Shown piece after piece: positions 8,529 through 16,966 of a DNA stretch of 64,000 bases. Every line of letters starts with the position of its first letter. The stretch's first letter is position 1. The DNA lies in contig CAJTIY010000001.1 in assembly GCA_910576555.1 (NCBI GenBank), positions 744,001-808,000 of the forward strand. The letters are read 5' to 3'. Position numbers and translations under genes: made by a program. Source of the DNA: an uncultured Alistipes sp. (GTDB lineage: Bacteria > Bacteroidota > Bacteroidia > Bacteroidales > Rikenellaceae). The notes below the pieces were generated by a model that saw only the letters and a program-made list of their open reading frames with translations, searched no databases and was not told the DNA's origin.

Positions 8529-11500
8529 TTAGAATTTCAGACGGACATTGCATCCGATGCTGCGCATCGAGGGCATCATGAAGTAGTCGATGCCCTGATA
8601 GTAGTTGCCGGTCGTCGCCACGGACTCGGGATCGAACGGCGCCTTGCACCAGATCATCCAGAGGTTGCGGCCCACGAGCGAAACCGTCAGTTCGCAGAGG
8701 CCGCCCAGCGCCTTGCGCGGGATCGTATAGCCGATCGAAGCCTCCTGCAGGCGGACGTTGGTCGCATCGTAGGTATAGTATTGCGGAATGCCGTTCTCCG
8801 ACGCCACCGTCGCATACCACTTGCGGGCATCGATGCGGTCGATGCCGTTGACCCGCACGCCGCCCGCATCGCGCGCCGCGGCCGTAGCCTCCGAAACGCC
8901 GAAGTAGTCGAGGCGCGCCTGCGTGGCCGAATAGACGATGCCGCCCAGACGGGCCGAAACGAGGAATCCGAACCGGAAATTACCCCACCGGAAGTCGTTG
9001 CGCCACGCCATGTTGGCCGTCGGCAGCACGCTGCCCAAAAAGAGATCGCCCGCTTTGGAGTTGCGTACGGGTTCGCCCGAAGGCCCCACGTAGACATACC
9101 CGTCGGCATCGCGCCGCAGGTCGACGAGCGAGTAGAGGTCGCCCAGCGAACCGCCGGGTTTGAGCAGGAACCGGGCGTTCTGCAGACCGCCGACGTCGAG
9201 CCGGTCCATCGTCACCAGCGCGCCCGTCTCCGGATGGACGTAGTCGTCGAGCAGCTCGAGAATCGTGTTCTTATTGGCGCTGAAAGTGTAGTCTGAACTC
9301 CAACTGAACCGGCGCCACGTATTGCGGTAGCCCAGCGAGAGCTCCACGCCGCGGTTGCGGACGTTGCCCGTCTGCACGTAGAGGGTCTTGTAACCCGACG
9401 AGACGGAGAGCTGCGGATCGAAGGTCTGATTGAAGGTCTTCGTATCGTAATAGCTGGCGTCGAATTCGAAATGGCGCAGGAAGCGCAGCGTGAGGCCCAC
9501 TTCCCACGAATCGGTGCGTTCGGGCTTAAGGTCGTAGAGCGGGTAGTGGCTTTTGGTCTCCCACGTCTTGGTGTTGGGATCCCACTCATAGGTGGGATTG
9601 GCCAGAAAACGCGCGAAAGGAAGGCCCACCGAGGCGAACGAGCCCCGCACCTTGACATAGGAGAGGTTCTCGGGCATGTTCGGGATCAGCTCCGAGAGCA
9701 CCACCGAGGCTCCGACCGAAGGGTAGAAGAACGACGAGACCACCGAGTTGGGACCCGCCAGCTGCGAGGGCCAGTCGTTGCGGCCCGTCAGGGTCAGGTA
9801 GCAGGCGTTGCGCCAGCCCACCTCGAGGCTCGCGAAGAGCGACTGGTACTGCTCGCGCCAGCCGCTCTGCGTGCGCTTGGTCTGCGAATCGTCGAGCTGG
9901 AAGACGTTGAAGACGTTGGCCAGACCGTCGGCCCGGATGGGACCGCGGTTGCTGAACCCGTCGACGCGGATGTTCGAGAAGGAGCCGCCCGCATTGACGT
10001 GCAGCGACCAGTCGCCGAACGTGCGGTCGATGTCGAGCAGCGCATCGCCGTAGAACTGCTGCTCCTTCGTGTGCTCGATGCCGTAGAGGCCGTTGGCGCC
10101 CTCGGCGATCGTCGGATTGGTCGACGCGTAGAACTTCTCGGTATAGGCGTTCTCGGAGTTGTCGAGGCGCAGACGTCCCGAAAGGGTCATCCAGTCGAAG
10201 ATCTTATAGGTCAGCCCCGCATGGATCATGTAGCGGTTGCGGTCGTTCTCGCGCAGGTTGCGGTAATTGGTCCAGTAGGGGTTGTCCCACTCGATGCCCC
10301 CCTTGCCCATCAGCGGCCAGTACTGGGTCATGATCTTGCGCTCGGGGTCGTACCGCTCGAACATGCGGACGCGCTCCCAGTCGTCGCCCCGCGGAAAGAG
10401 GTAGGCCGAGACGAGCGGGTTGGAGTAGATGCCCTGATTGGTCATGTTGCGGTCCTTCTGCCGGATGTAACCGGCCCCCACGTCGAGCTTCATGCGGTCG
10501 CGCAGAAAGGAGGTCGTATTGCGGAAGGTGAAATTGTAGCGGTCGTAGCCGTTGTTGGGCACCACGCCGCGCGCATCGACGGCACCGGCCGAGAGATAGG
10601 TCTGGTTGCGTTCGGTGCCCGTGGTGAAGGAGACGCTCTCGGTGCCGACGATGCCCGTCCGGAAATAGTCCTGCGTGGGCTCGTAGCCCGGACGGTTGGC
10701 CGCATTGAGGCGCCGGCCCCAGCTCATGGCCGCCTCGGGCTTGTCCGACGCGACGTCGCCCGTACCGTAGCGGTTCTGGAAGCGGGGCATCACGAAGGGG
10801 GCCAGCAGCTCCGTGTTGCTGGAGACCGTCACCGAGGTCTGCCCGGCGAGGCCCCGCTTGGTGGTGATGACCACGGCGCCGTTCGAAGCGTGGCTGCCGT
10901 AGAGCGCCGCGGCAGCGGCTCCCGTCAGCACCGAGATCGACTCGATATCCTCGGGGTTGATGTCGGCGATCGCCTCCGAGCGGCCGCGCGACTGGAACTC
11001 CGTGTCGCCGTCGCCGCCGAGCGTATAGACCGGCACGCCGTCGATCACATAGAGGGCATTCGAAGACTGGTCGATGGCCTTCGTGCCGCGCATGACCACC
11101 TTCGAGGCGCCGCCCACGCCCGCCGACGAGGCGTTGATGTTCACGCCCGCGACCTTGCCGTTGAGCGCGTTGACGAAGTTGGCATCGCGGACCGTCAGCA
11201 GCTCCTCGGAGGCCACCTGCTGCACGTTGTAGGCCAGCGCCTTCTCCGAGCGTTTGATGCCGAGCGCCGTAACGACCACGGCGTCGACGCCCACGGCCTC
11301 CTCGCGCAGCTCCACGCGCAGCGAGGTACGGCCGCCGACGGGGAGTTCCACGGCGGCATAGCCCAGATAGTTGACCGTCAGCACAGCCTCCGCAGGATCG
11401 GAGACGCGGAGCGTGAAGGAGCCATCGGGACCGGTGGTCGCACCGGTGGTCGTGCCCTTGACGATGACGGCCGCGCCCACGACCGGCACGCCGTCGGCAT

Positions 11501-11873
11501 CGACCACCTCGCCCGAGACGACGGCCGCCCCGGACCGCTCCGGAGCGGCGGGTTTATGCGAAAGGACGATGTTCGTATTTTCGACCGCATAGCGGATATC
11601 CGTCGTGCGCAGCAGCGCATCGAGCGCGTTTTTGAGCGGCATGTCGACGACATCGATCGAAACCCGGGCGCCGACATCGACGCTCCGGTCGTACACGAAA
11701 AGGTAGGAAGTCTGCCGTTCGACGGCATCGAGCACCCGCTCGAGCGGGACGTCGGCGAAGCGGAGCGTCACCGGCGCGGATTGAGCCCGCACCTGCCCCG
11801 TGCAGAGCAGGGTGGCGAGCAGCGTTGCGAGCAAAAGCGGAATCGCTTTCGCAGGACCTGTACATTTAATCAT
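8529..11873 (-). CDS. susC: SusC/RagA-family TonB-dependent glycan transporter with STN domain
   Basis: At 1114 residues this has full SusC length. After a signal peptide (cleavage near 31) come a Secretin/TonB N-terminal domain (about 33-105), a carboxypeptidase-regulatory-like domain (VVSGEVVDADGVPVVGAAVI, from about 118), a plug with VVVTALGIKRSEKALAYNVQ, and a beta-barrel ending in aromatic Phe. The STN domain contacts a FecR-type anti-sigma factor, and such a gene lies just upstream. The receptor therefore probably imports glycan and also signals its presence to the sigma factor. susD follows after 10 bases. Confidence 0.95.
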   Translation of the reverse strand: MIKCTGPAKAIPLLLATLLATLLCTGQVRAQSAPVTLRFADVPLERVLDAVERQTSYLFVYDRSVDVGARVSIDVVDMPLKNALDALLRTTDIRYAVENTNIVLSHKPAAPERSGAAVVSGEVVDADGVPVVGAAVIVKGTTTGATTGPDGSFTLRVSDPAEAVLTVNYLGYAAVELPVGGRTSLRVELREEAVGVDAVVVTALGIKRSEKALAYNVQQVASEELLTVRDANFVNALNGKVAGVNINASSAGVGGASKVVMRGTKAIDQSSNALYVIDGVPVYTLGGDGDTEFQSRGRSEAIADINPEDIESISVLTGAAAAALYGSHASNGAVVITTKRGLAGQTSVTVSSNTELLAPFVMPRFQNRYGTGDVASDKPEAAMSWGRRLNAANRPGYEPTQDYFRTGIVGTESVSFTTGTERNQTYLSAGAVDARGVVPNNGYDRYNFTFRNTTSFLRDRMKLDVGAGYIRQKDRNMTNQGIYSNPLVSAYLFPRGDDWERVRMFERYDPERKIMTQYWPLMGKGGIEWDNPYWTNYRNLRENDRNRYMIHAGLTYKIFDWMTLSGRLRLDNSENAYTEKFYASTNPTIAEGANGLYGIEHTKEQQFYGDALLDIDRTFGDWSLHVNAGGSFSNIRVDGFSNRGPIRADGLANVFNVFQLDDSQTKRTQSGWREQYQSLFASLEVGWRNACYLTLTGRNDWPSQLAGPNSVVSSFFYPSVGASVVLSELIPNMPENLSYVKVRGSFASVGLPFARFLANPTYEWDPNTKTWETKSHYPLYDLKPERTDSWEVGLTLRFLRHFEFDASYYDTKTFNQTFDPQLSVSSGYKTLYVQTGNVRNRGVELSLGYRNTWRRFSWSSDYTFSANKNTILELLDDYVHPETGALVTMDRLDVGGLQNARFLLKPGGSLGDLYSLVDLRRDADGYVYVGPSGEPVRNSKAGDLFLGSVLPTANMAWRNDFRWGNFRFGFLVSARLGGIVYSATQARLDYFGVSEATAAARDAGGVRVNGIDRIDARKWYATVASENGIPQYYTYDATNVRLQEASIGYTIPRKALGGLCELTVSLVGRNLWMIWCKAPFDPESVATTGNYYQGIDYFMMPSMRSIGCNVRLKF

Positions 11874-12016
11874 TCGGGTTGGTAGTTTGAGGTTGGGGCC
11901 GTCCTGCGGACGGCAATGGTTCGGGGCATCCGCCGCCCTGCGGCACCGGACACATGACGGAATCGGGATTCGCTGTTACATAGGCACAAAGGTCATTCGT
12001 ATAAGAAAAACGGGAA
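11874..12016. other. Gap between anti-sigma gene and susC
   Basis: The 143 bases hold a small perfect palindrome GCCGTCC-TGC-GGACGGC around 11904-11920 without a T-run. No Bacteroidetes -7/-33 pair was found, and there is no copy of the motif seen upstream of the sigma and anti-sigma genes. The susC promoter is therefore not identified. Confidence 0.4.
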
Positions 12017-12940
12017 TTATCGGATATAGATCGTCTCTTTGGTTTCGTTGCGCTCGAAGGTGAAGTCGGCGCTGTGCTGCAGCACCGAGAGGGCATGGTC
12101 CACCCCCTCGGCGATGCGGATCTTGCCCGTGAAGCGGTTGTCGGCGACGGCCGGACGCAGCACCTCGATCCGCACGCCGAAATACTTCTCGAAACCGGCG
12201 AGCAGCTCCTCGAACGTGACGTCGCGGAAGACGATCAGCCCCTCGCGCCAGCGGAACTCCTCGTGCTCGGGAATGGCGTCGACGACGAACCGGCCGTCGC
12301 GGCGCGTAACCCGCTGCGCGGGCGTCAGCTCCACGCGGCGGTCGGGCGCCGAGCGGTCCGTGACCCGCACGCTCCCTTCGACGAGCGCCGCGACGAACTC
12401 ATCCGCTTCGGGACGCGCCTCGACGTCGAACTTCGTGCCGAGCACCTCCACGTCGCACGCATAGGTTTCGACGACGAACGGCCGCGAGGCTTCGTGCGCC
12501 ACATCGAAGAAGGCCTCGCCGACCAGCTCCACCCTGCGCTGCCGGCTGCCGAACGCAGCGGGATACCGCAGCTCCGAAAGAGCGTTGAGGCAGACCTGCG
12601 TGCCGTCGGGCAACGTCACGTCGACCCGCTGTCCGGCAGGCACGACGATCGTATTGCCCCGCATCTCGGGCCGTATGCGGTGCCGCACGGCGTAACCGCC
12701 GCCCAATCCGACGACGACGGCCAGCAGCGCGGCATAGCCGAGCGCACGGCGCACGAGGGTGCGGCGCGTCGCCGCACGACGCGCAGGCGCCGCATGCAGC
12801 AGCATGGCATCGTAGACCCGCCGTTCGGCGAGCAATTCGTCGTTATGCCGGGGCGACGCATCGAGCCAGTCGAGCAGCCGCTCCTCCTCCGCAGCCGACG
12901 CTCGGCCGGCGAAAAATCGGTACAATAATTCTCTATCCAT
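12017..12940 (-). CDS. FecR-family anti-sigma factor
   Basis: The start at 12940 (MDRELLYRFF) gives 307 residues. A cytoplasmic anti-sigma region (1-70, with RASAAEEERLLDWL) is followed by one membrane segment (about 75-95), a FecR domain (VPAGQRVDVTLPDGTQV to GTKFDV) and a C-terminal DUF4974-type domain (FEELLAGFEKYFGVRIEV). It holds the ECF sigma factor until the SusC STN domain signals ligand. The reading frame is open further upstream, but that extension runs across the spacer into the sigma gene and is not coding. A repeated motif lies 7 bases before the start. Confidence 0.88.
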   Translation of the reverse strand: MDRELLYRFFAGRASAAEEERLLDWLDASPRHNDELLAERRVYDAMLLHAAPARRAATRRTLVRRALGYAALLAVVVGLGGGYAVRHRIRPEMRGNTIVVPAGQRVDVTLPDGTQVCLNALSELRYPAAFGSRQRRVELVGEAFFDVAHEASRPFVVETYACDVEVLGTKFDVEARPEADEFVAALVEGSVRVTDRSAPDRRVELTPAQRVTRRDGRFVVDAIPEHEEFRWREGLIVFRDVTFEELLAGFEKYFGVRIEVLRPAVADNRFTGKIRIAEGVDHALSVLQHSADFTFERNETKETIYIR

Positions 12941-12947
12941 GACGATA

Positions 12948-12978
12948 CTATAACACGCAACGGACCCGCATCCCTGAA
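12948..12978 (-). promoter_or_regulatory. Repeated TTCAGGGAT-N13-GTGTTATAG motif, copy A
   Basis: On the minus strand TTCAGGGAT and GTGTTATAG are separated by 13 bases. The same two boxes at the same spacing recur upstream of the sigma gene (13758-13788). Position and conservation suggest an ECF-sigma-dependent, autoregulated promoter. Here the second box is only 7 bases from the anti-sigma ATG. The site also lies inside a longer GACCCGCAT/ATGCGGGTC inverted repeat. Confidence 0.45.
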
Positions 12979-13035
12979 AAAAAGCACATTTTTTTCGGAA
13001 TGCGGGTCTTTTTCGTCCGGCACCGAGGGCGCCGT

Positions 13036-13620
13036 TCAGTCCACATACAACCAGAATGCGAGCAGCGGAAGATAATCCTTCAGCACGACGCGCAGCAGCT
13101 TCATCGCCTTCGAGATCTCGAACTCCACGCTCTTGACGGTGGTTCCCGTCTCGGCGGCGATCTGCTTGTAGCTCTCTCCGGCGACGCGGCTGCGCACGAA
13201 GACATCGCGCGTGCGCGGCGGAAGCCGATCGAGCGCCTCCTCGACCAGACGGCGGGCCTCGGCACCGAAAAGCTCCTCGGGATCGCAGGCCTGCAGCGAG
13301 GCGACCCGCACCCGCAGCAGCCGCATGCCGCGCGAGTGGAGATTCGCGGCCGCACGCAGCCGCACCTCCTGCGCCCGAAGATGGTTCAGGCAGCGGTTGC
13401 GCACGACGGTAAGCGCATAGGGCGGGAAGGTCGCCTCGGTCAGCGTATCGCGGCGTTCCCACGACGTGAAGAAACTCTCCATGACGATATCCTCGGCCAC
13501 CGTCCGGTCGCCCGTATACCCCGTCGCGAAGCGGATAAAACGCTCCCGATACGCCCCGAAGAGGCGATTGAAGGCGCTCAAATCGAGCAGCCCCTCGCTA
13601 TGGGAGTCCTCATCGGACAT
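13036..13620 (-). CDS. ECF RNA polymerase sigma factor
   Basis: The start at 13620 (MSDEDSHS) gives 194 residues. ATGs at 13635 and 13668 are alternatives. Region 2 is seen in YRERFIRFATGYTGDRTVAEDIVMESFFTSW and what follows (VVRNRCLNHLR). Region 4 has the helix-turn-helix VAGESYKQIAAETGTTVKSV. This is the SigV/FecI-like Bacteroidetes type that pairs with FecR anti-sigma factors. It should activate the downstream susC/susD operon when glycan is sensed. The anti-sigma gene follows after 95 bases. Confidence 0.88.
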   Translation of the reverse strand: MSDEDSHSEGLLDLSAFNRLFGAYRERFIRFATGYTGDRTVAEDIVMESFFTSWERRDTLTEATFPPYALTVVRNRCLNHLRAQEVRLRAAANLHSRGMRLLRVRVASLQACDPEELFGAEARRLVEEALDRLPPRTRDVFVRSRVAGESYKQIAAETGTTVKSVEFEISKAMKLLRVVLKDYLPLLAFWLYVD

Positions 13621-13757
13621 CGTCACACGCTCCATTTTTCGAACAGCATATCCACAGTAATCACACACATCGTACCGAACACCCGCGCATCCGCCGACGG
13701 CGCCCGACGTCCTGCCGCGTCACATCCGGCCGCACGCGACGCGCAGGGCATCGTAAT

Positions 13758-13788
13758 CTATAACACTTCAACGGCCCCGATCCCTGAA
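13758..13788 (-). promoter_or_regulatory. Repeated TTCAGGGAT-N13-GTGTTATAG motif, copy B
   Basis: This is the second copy of the two-box motif described at 12948-12978, with identical outer boxes, the same 13-base spacer and a shared CCGTTG core. It lies about 140 bases upstream of the sigma gene and just after the pyr operon terminator, where a promoter for the sigma gene is expected. Confidence 0.45.
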
Positions 13789-13796
13789 CGAAGCCG

Positions 13797-13826
13797 AAAA
13801 AAAGACGAAGCGTCTCCACGACGCTC
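13797..13826 (-). terminator. Intrinsic terminator after pyrB
   Basis: On the minus strand a stem AGCGTC (13820-13825)/GACGCT (13809-13814) with a 5-base loop is followed by TCG and a TC-T7 run (13797-13803). It lies about 30 bases after the pyrB stop codon and ends the pyrimidine operon. Confidence 0.7.
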
Positions 13827-13856
13827 CGTCCAGTCTCCCGTTCGCCGGACCAGCGA

Positions 13857-14954
13857 TCACTCGGCCTTCGCCTCGCAATAGGCACAGCGGCACACGCCGT
13901 CGGAGCCGCGGCGGAAAATCGGGTCGACATCCTCCGTCGCCGCGATGCAGCGCGCATTGGGGCACGCGGCGCCCTCGGTGACGAACTCCTCGCCGAAGAC
14001 GGGCGTCCGCTCGAAGGGGCGGTTATCGCCGGCCCACTCCAGCAGCGTATGGATGAGCGCCATGCGCACGAACTTGCCGTTCTCCACCTGTCGGAAATAG
14101 GCGGCGCGCGGATCGTTGTCCACCGCACGCGCGATCTCGTTCACGCGCGGCAGCGGATGGAGCACGATCATGTCGCTCTTGGCCGCGGCCATCTTCTCGG
14201 GGTCGAGCACGAAGCTGTCCTTCACGCGGTTGAACTCCTCCTCGTCGAGGAAGCGCTCCTTCTGCACGCGCGTCATATAGAGGATGTCCAGTTCGGGCAT
14301 CGCCTCCTCGAGCGTGCGCACCTCGCGGAACCGCAGGCACGAGCCGGCGCTCATCTCGTGGAGCATATAGTCGGGCAGGCGCAGCTCCTCGGGCGAGATG
14401 AGGATCACCTCGATGCCCTCGTAGCGCGACAGCGCCTTGATGAGCGAATGGACCGTGCGGCCGAACTTCAGGTCGCCGCAGAAGCCGATCGTAAAATGGT
14501 CGAGGCGCCCCTTCTCGCGCTTGATCGTGAGCAGGTCGGTCAGGGTCTGCGTCGGGTGGGCATGGCTGCCGTCGCCGGCGTTGATGACCGGAATGCCGGC
14601 ATACTGCGACGCCACGAGCGGCGCCCCCTCCTTGAAGTGGCGCATGGCGATGATGTCGGCGAAGCAGCGGATGACGCGCACCGTGTCGGCCACGGTCTCG
14701 CCCTTCGACACGGAGGACGACGCGGCATCGGAGAAGCCGATGACCTCGCCTCCGAGCTCCAGCATCGCCGACGTGAAGCTCAACCGCGTGCGGGTCGAGG
14801 GTTCGTAGAAGAGCGTCGCCAGTTTCTTGCCCTTGCACGCCTCGCGGTATTTGTCGCGGTGGGCGATGATATCCTCGGCCAGCGCGATGATCCGCGCGGT
14901 CTCTTCGACCGTCAGATCGGTCGGATCGATCAAATGTCGCATATTGCTATTCAT
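13857..14954 (-). CDS. pyrB: Aspartate carbamoyltransferase with C-terminal PyrI-like zinc domain
   Basis: It catalyses carbamoyl phosphate + aspartate to carbamoyl aspartate, the committed step of UMP synthesis. The catalytic domain is complete: STRTRLSF at 53-60 (carbamoyl-phosphate loop) and HPLPRVNEI. At 365 residues it is about 55 longer than usual PyrB. The extra C-terminus has CPNARC (331-336) and CRCAYC (355-360), the Cys spacing of the zinc site in the regulatory chain PyrI. No nucleotide-binding PyrI domain is present. This is the last gene of the pyr operon, 127 bases after pyrE, with a terminator following. Confidence 0.93.
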   Translation of the reverse strand: MNSNMRHLIDPTDLTVEETARIIALAEDIIAHRDKYREACKGKKLATLFYEPSTRTRLSFTSAMLELGGEVIGFSDAASSSVSKGETVADTVRVIRCFADIIAMRHFKEGAPLVASQYAGIPVINAGDGSHAHPTQTLTDLLTIKREKGRLDHFTIGFCGDLKFGRTVHSLIKALSRYEGIEVILISPEELRLPDYMLHEMSAGSCLRFREVRTLEEAMPELDILYMTRVQKERFLDEEEFNRVKDSFVLDPEKMAAAKSDMIVLHPLPRVNEIARAVDNDPRAAYFRQVENGKFVRMALIHTLLEWAGDNRPFERTPVFGEEFVTEGAACPNARCIAATEDVDPIFRRGSDGVCRCAYCEAKAE

Positions 14955-15081
14955 TGATTGTTCTTCGGGTTAGAGCATCCGAGGCCGGTGCGGCAAGAGG
15001 CGTTCCCCGCCACGGCGACACCGTACGCATGCAGCGTTCGCATCGCAGGGACGTGCGGCGCCCGCCGCGCCGGAAGCCGGA

Positions 15082-15720
15082 TCACAGCATCCAGCTCTCG
15101 TCCGACGGGTTGTTTCTGAAAGCGATCAGCCGCGCCTTGTCCTCGGGCCGGATATAACCCTCGTCGGCCGCCACCTCGACCAGCGCGTCGAGGTTCGAGA
15201 GGCTGTGGTTCACCACATTCGCGGCGGCCATGCGGTCGATGCCGCGCTGCATGCCGTAGGTGAAGATCGAAGCCACACCCAGCACTTCGGCACCCGCCTC
15301 GCGCAGCGCCTCGACCACCTCGATACACGAACCGCCGGTCGAGATCAGATCTTCGATGACCACCACCTTCTGGCCCTTCTCCAGCTTGCCTTCGATGCGG
15401 TTGCCGCGGCCGTGGTCCTTCGAGCCCGAGCGGACATAGCCCATCGGCAGGTCGAGGATCGTCGCCGTGATGGCGGCATGGGCGATGCCGGCCGTCGAGG
15501 TACCCATTAGGACCTCGGCCTCGGGGAACTTCGTGCGGACGATCTCGGCCAGCCCGGCCTCGACGTGCTTGCGCACCTCCACGGCAGTCAGTATCAGACG
15601 GTTGTCGCAGTAAATGGGGCTCTTGATGCCGCTGGCCCACGTAAACGGCTGCTCGGGGCGCAGGAACACCGCGCCGATCGAGAGCAGGTCTTTCGCAATA
15701 GCTTTCTCCATGATATCCAT
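15082..15720 (-). CDS. pyrE: Orotate phosphoribosyltransferase
   Basis: The enzyme joins orotate to PRPP to give OMP. The protein is 212 residues, normal for the family. The PRPP-binding signature KVVVIEDLISTGGSC is intact, and FTWASGIKSPIYCDNR near the N-terminus is typical of PyrE. It is in the pyr operon between the glutaredoxin-like gene and pyrB. A GC-rich inverted repeat (GGCCGGCCGCACCGGCCGGC, about 15748-15767) lies in the 97-base gap upstream. Confidence 0.95.
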   Translation of the reverse strand: MDIMEKAIAKDLLSIGAVFLRPEQPFTWASGIKSPIYCDNRLILTAVEVRKHVEAGLAEIVRTKFPEAEVLMGTSTAGIAHAAITATILDLPMGYVRSGSKDHGRGNRIEGKLEKGQKVVVIEDLISTGGSCIEVVEALREAGAEVLGVASIFTYGMQRGIDRMAAANVVNHSLSNLDALVEVAADEGYIRPEDKARLIAFRNNPSDESWML

Positions 15721-15817
15721 TCAGTTTCGGTTTTTCGTCTTTTTCGGCCGGCCGCACCGGCCGGCAAAAGGCCGGGCAGCGGGCATACCCCGCGCCCCGC
15801 CCTACCTCCGGCGCCGG

Positions 15818-16078
15818 TCACTCCAGCGCCCGGCGCAGCACGGCCTCGACCTCGTCGGGCCAGATGCCGCCTTCGTGGACCTTTTCGCCGCCGACGTAGA
15901 AGGTCGGCACGTAGTAATAGTCGAAGCGTTCGGCCACGTCGGGCTGTTCCGACTCCTCGATCGTCTCGATCGCCACCTCCCGAAGTTCGGGGTGGGCGGT
16001 CTTCGCCTCGTCGATATAGCGCAACGCCTTCCGGCAGAAGGGACAGTCGCGCAGGTAAAAGAGTTTTACGGGTTTCAT
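15818..16078 (-). CDS. Glutaredoxin/thioredoxin-like small protein
   Basis: The start at 16078 (MKPVKLFYLRDCPFCRKAL) gives 86 residues. An ATG at 16093 is also possible. It has the redox motif CPFC and the cis-Pro strand YYYVPTFYVGGEKVHEG typical of glutaredoxin-fold proteins. It is expected to act as a thiol-disulfide reductant in the cytoplasm, with an unknown partner. It sits inside the pyrimidine operon between pyrF and pyrE (33 bases after pyrF), an unusual place for a redox protein. Confidence 0.78.
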   Translation of the reverse strand: MKPVKLFYLRDCPFCRKALRYIDEAKTAHPELREVAIETIEESEQPDVAERFDYYYVPTFYVGGEKVHEGGIWPDEVEAVLRRALE

Positions 16079-16111
16079 GATTCGCGGATTCATCCGGCGG
16101 CACCGCCGCCC

Positions 16112-16825
16112 CTATTCCACGCCCAAAAACTCTGCCACGCAGCGGCGGTAGGCCGCCACGGGGTCGGCCGCAGCCGTGATGGGACGTCCCACGACGATGA
16201 AGTCGGAGCCGATCTCGCGGGCACGGGCCGGCGTGGTGACGCGCACCTGATCGGCGACGTCGCCGTCGGCGAAGCGCACGCCGGGAGTGACGGTCAGGAA
16301 CTCCGCGCCGCACGCCCCGTGCACCATGCCCGCCTCGAGCGGCGAGCAGACCACGCCGTCCAAACCGGCCTCCTTCGTATTCCGCGCATAGTGCACGATC
16401 GTCTCGTCGATCGGAGCGTCGATAAGCAGCTCGCGCCGCATGCGCTCCTCGCTCGTCGAGGTGAGCTGCGTCACGGCGATCAGCAGCGGACGCGTGCCGT
16501 CTTCGCGCGTGAGGCCCTCGAGGGCCGCTTTCATCATCTCGACCGTTCCGGCAGCGTGGACGTTGCACATGTCCACGTCGAGACGCGAAAGCACGGCCAT
16601 CGCCTTCTTCACGGTGTTGGGGATGTCGTGCAGCTTCAGATCGAGGAAGATGCGGTGGCCGCGGCGCTTGATCTCGCGCACGATTTCGGGTCCCTCGGCA
16701 TAGAAGAGCTCCATGCCGATCTTCAGAAAGGGTTTGCGCGCCTCGTCGCGGAACAGATCGAGGAAGCGGAAGGTCTCCTCCGCCGACTTAAAGTCACAGG
16801 CTATGATTACGTCTTTGTTATTCAT
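16112..16825 (-). CDS. pyrF: Orotidine 5'-phosphate decarboxylase
   Basis: The enzyme converts OMP to UMP. The 237-residue protein has the catalytic Lys-Asp-Lys signature IFLDLKLHDIPNTVKKA and the phosphate-binding end DFIVVGRPIT. The length and signature fit the group I enzyme. It belongs to the minus-strand pyr operon, 141 bases after pyrD. The gap holds nested palindromes. Confidence 0.95.
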   Translation of the reverse strand: MNNKDVIIACDFKSAEETFRFLDLFRDEARKPFLKIGMELFYAEGPEIVREIKRRGHRIFLDLKLHDIPNTVKKAMAVLSRLDVDMCNVHAAGTVEMMKAALEGLTREDGTRPLLIAVTQLTSTSEERMRRELLIDAPIDETIVHYARNTKEAGLDGVVCSPLEAGMVHGACGAEFLTVTPGVRFADGDVADQVRVTTPARAREIGSDFIVVGRPITAAADPVAAYRRCVAEFLGVE

Positions 16826-16852
16826 TTCGAAAAATTTTTATCTCGTTATTCG

Positions 16853-16920
16853 CCCGGGCCGGCTGCGGGGATCGCATCTCCGATGCGAGCCGGCCCCGGG
16901 CGCAAGGCTTCCAGCCTTGC
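16853..16920. repeat. Tandem palindromes between pyrD and pyrF
   Basis: Two hairpins lie side by side. The first pairs CCCGGGCCGGCT (16853-16864) with AGCCGGCCCCGGG (16888-16900), with one bulge, and has an inner TCGCATC/GATGCGA stem. The second is a perfect GCAAGGCT-TCC-AGCCTTGC (16902-16920). No T-run follows on either strand, so they look like mRNA-stabilising or REP-type palindromes rather than terminators. Confidence 0.6.
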
Positions 16921-16966
16921 AGAACGCGGCACGAGAGCAGCGCCTGCCGTCTCTCGCACTCCACGC

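Noticed and set aside
9471..11885. 804-codon plus-strand open frame antisense to susC
   Set aside because: Product is Arg/His/Glu-rich without any domain and mirrors susC. It is a by-product of GC-rich codon bias.
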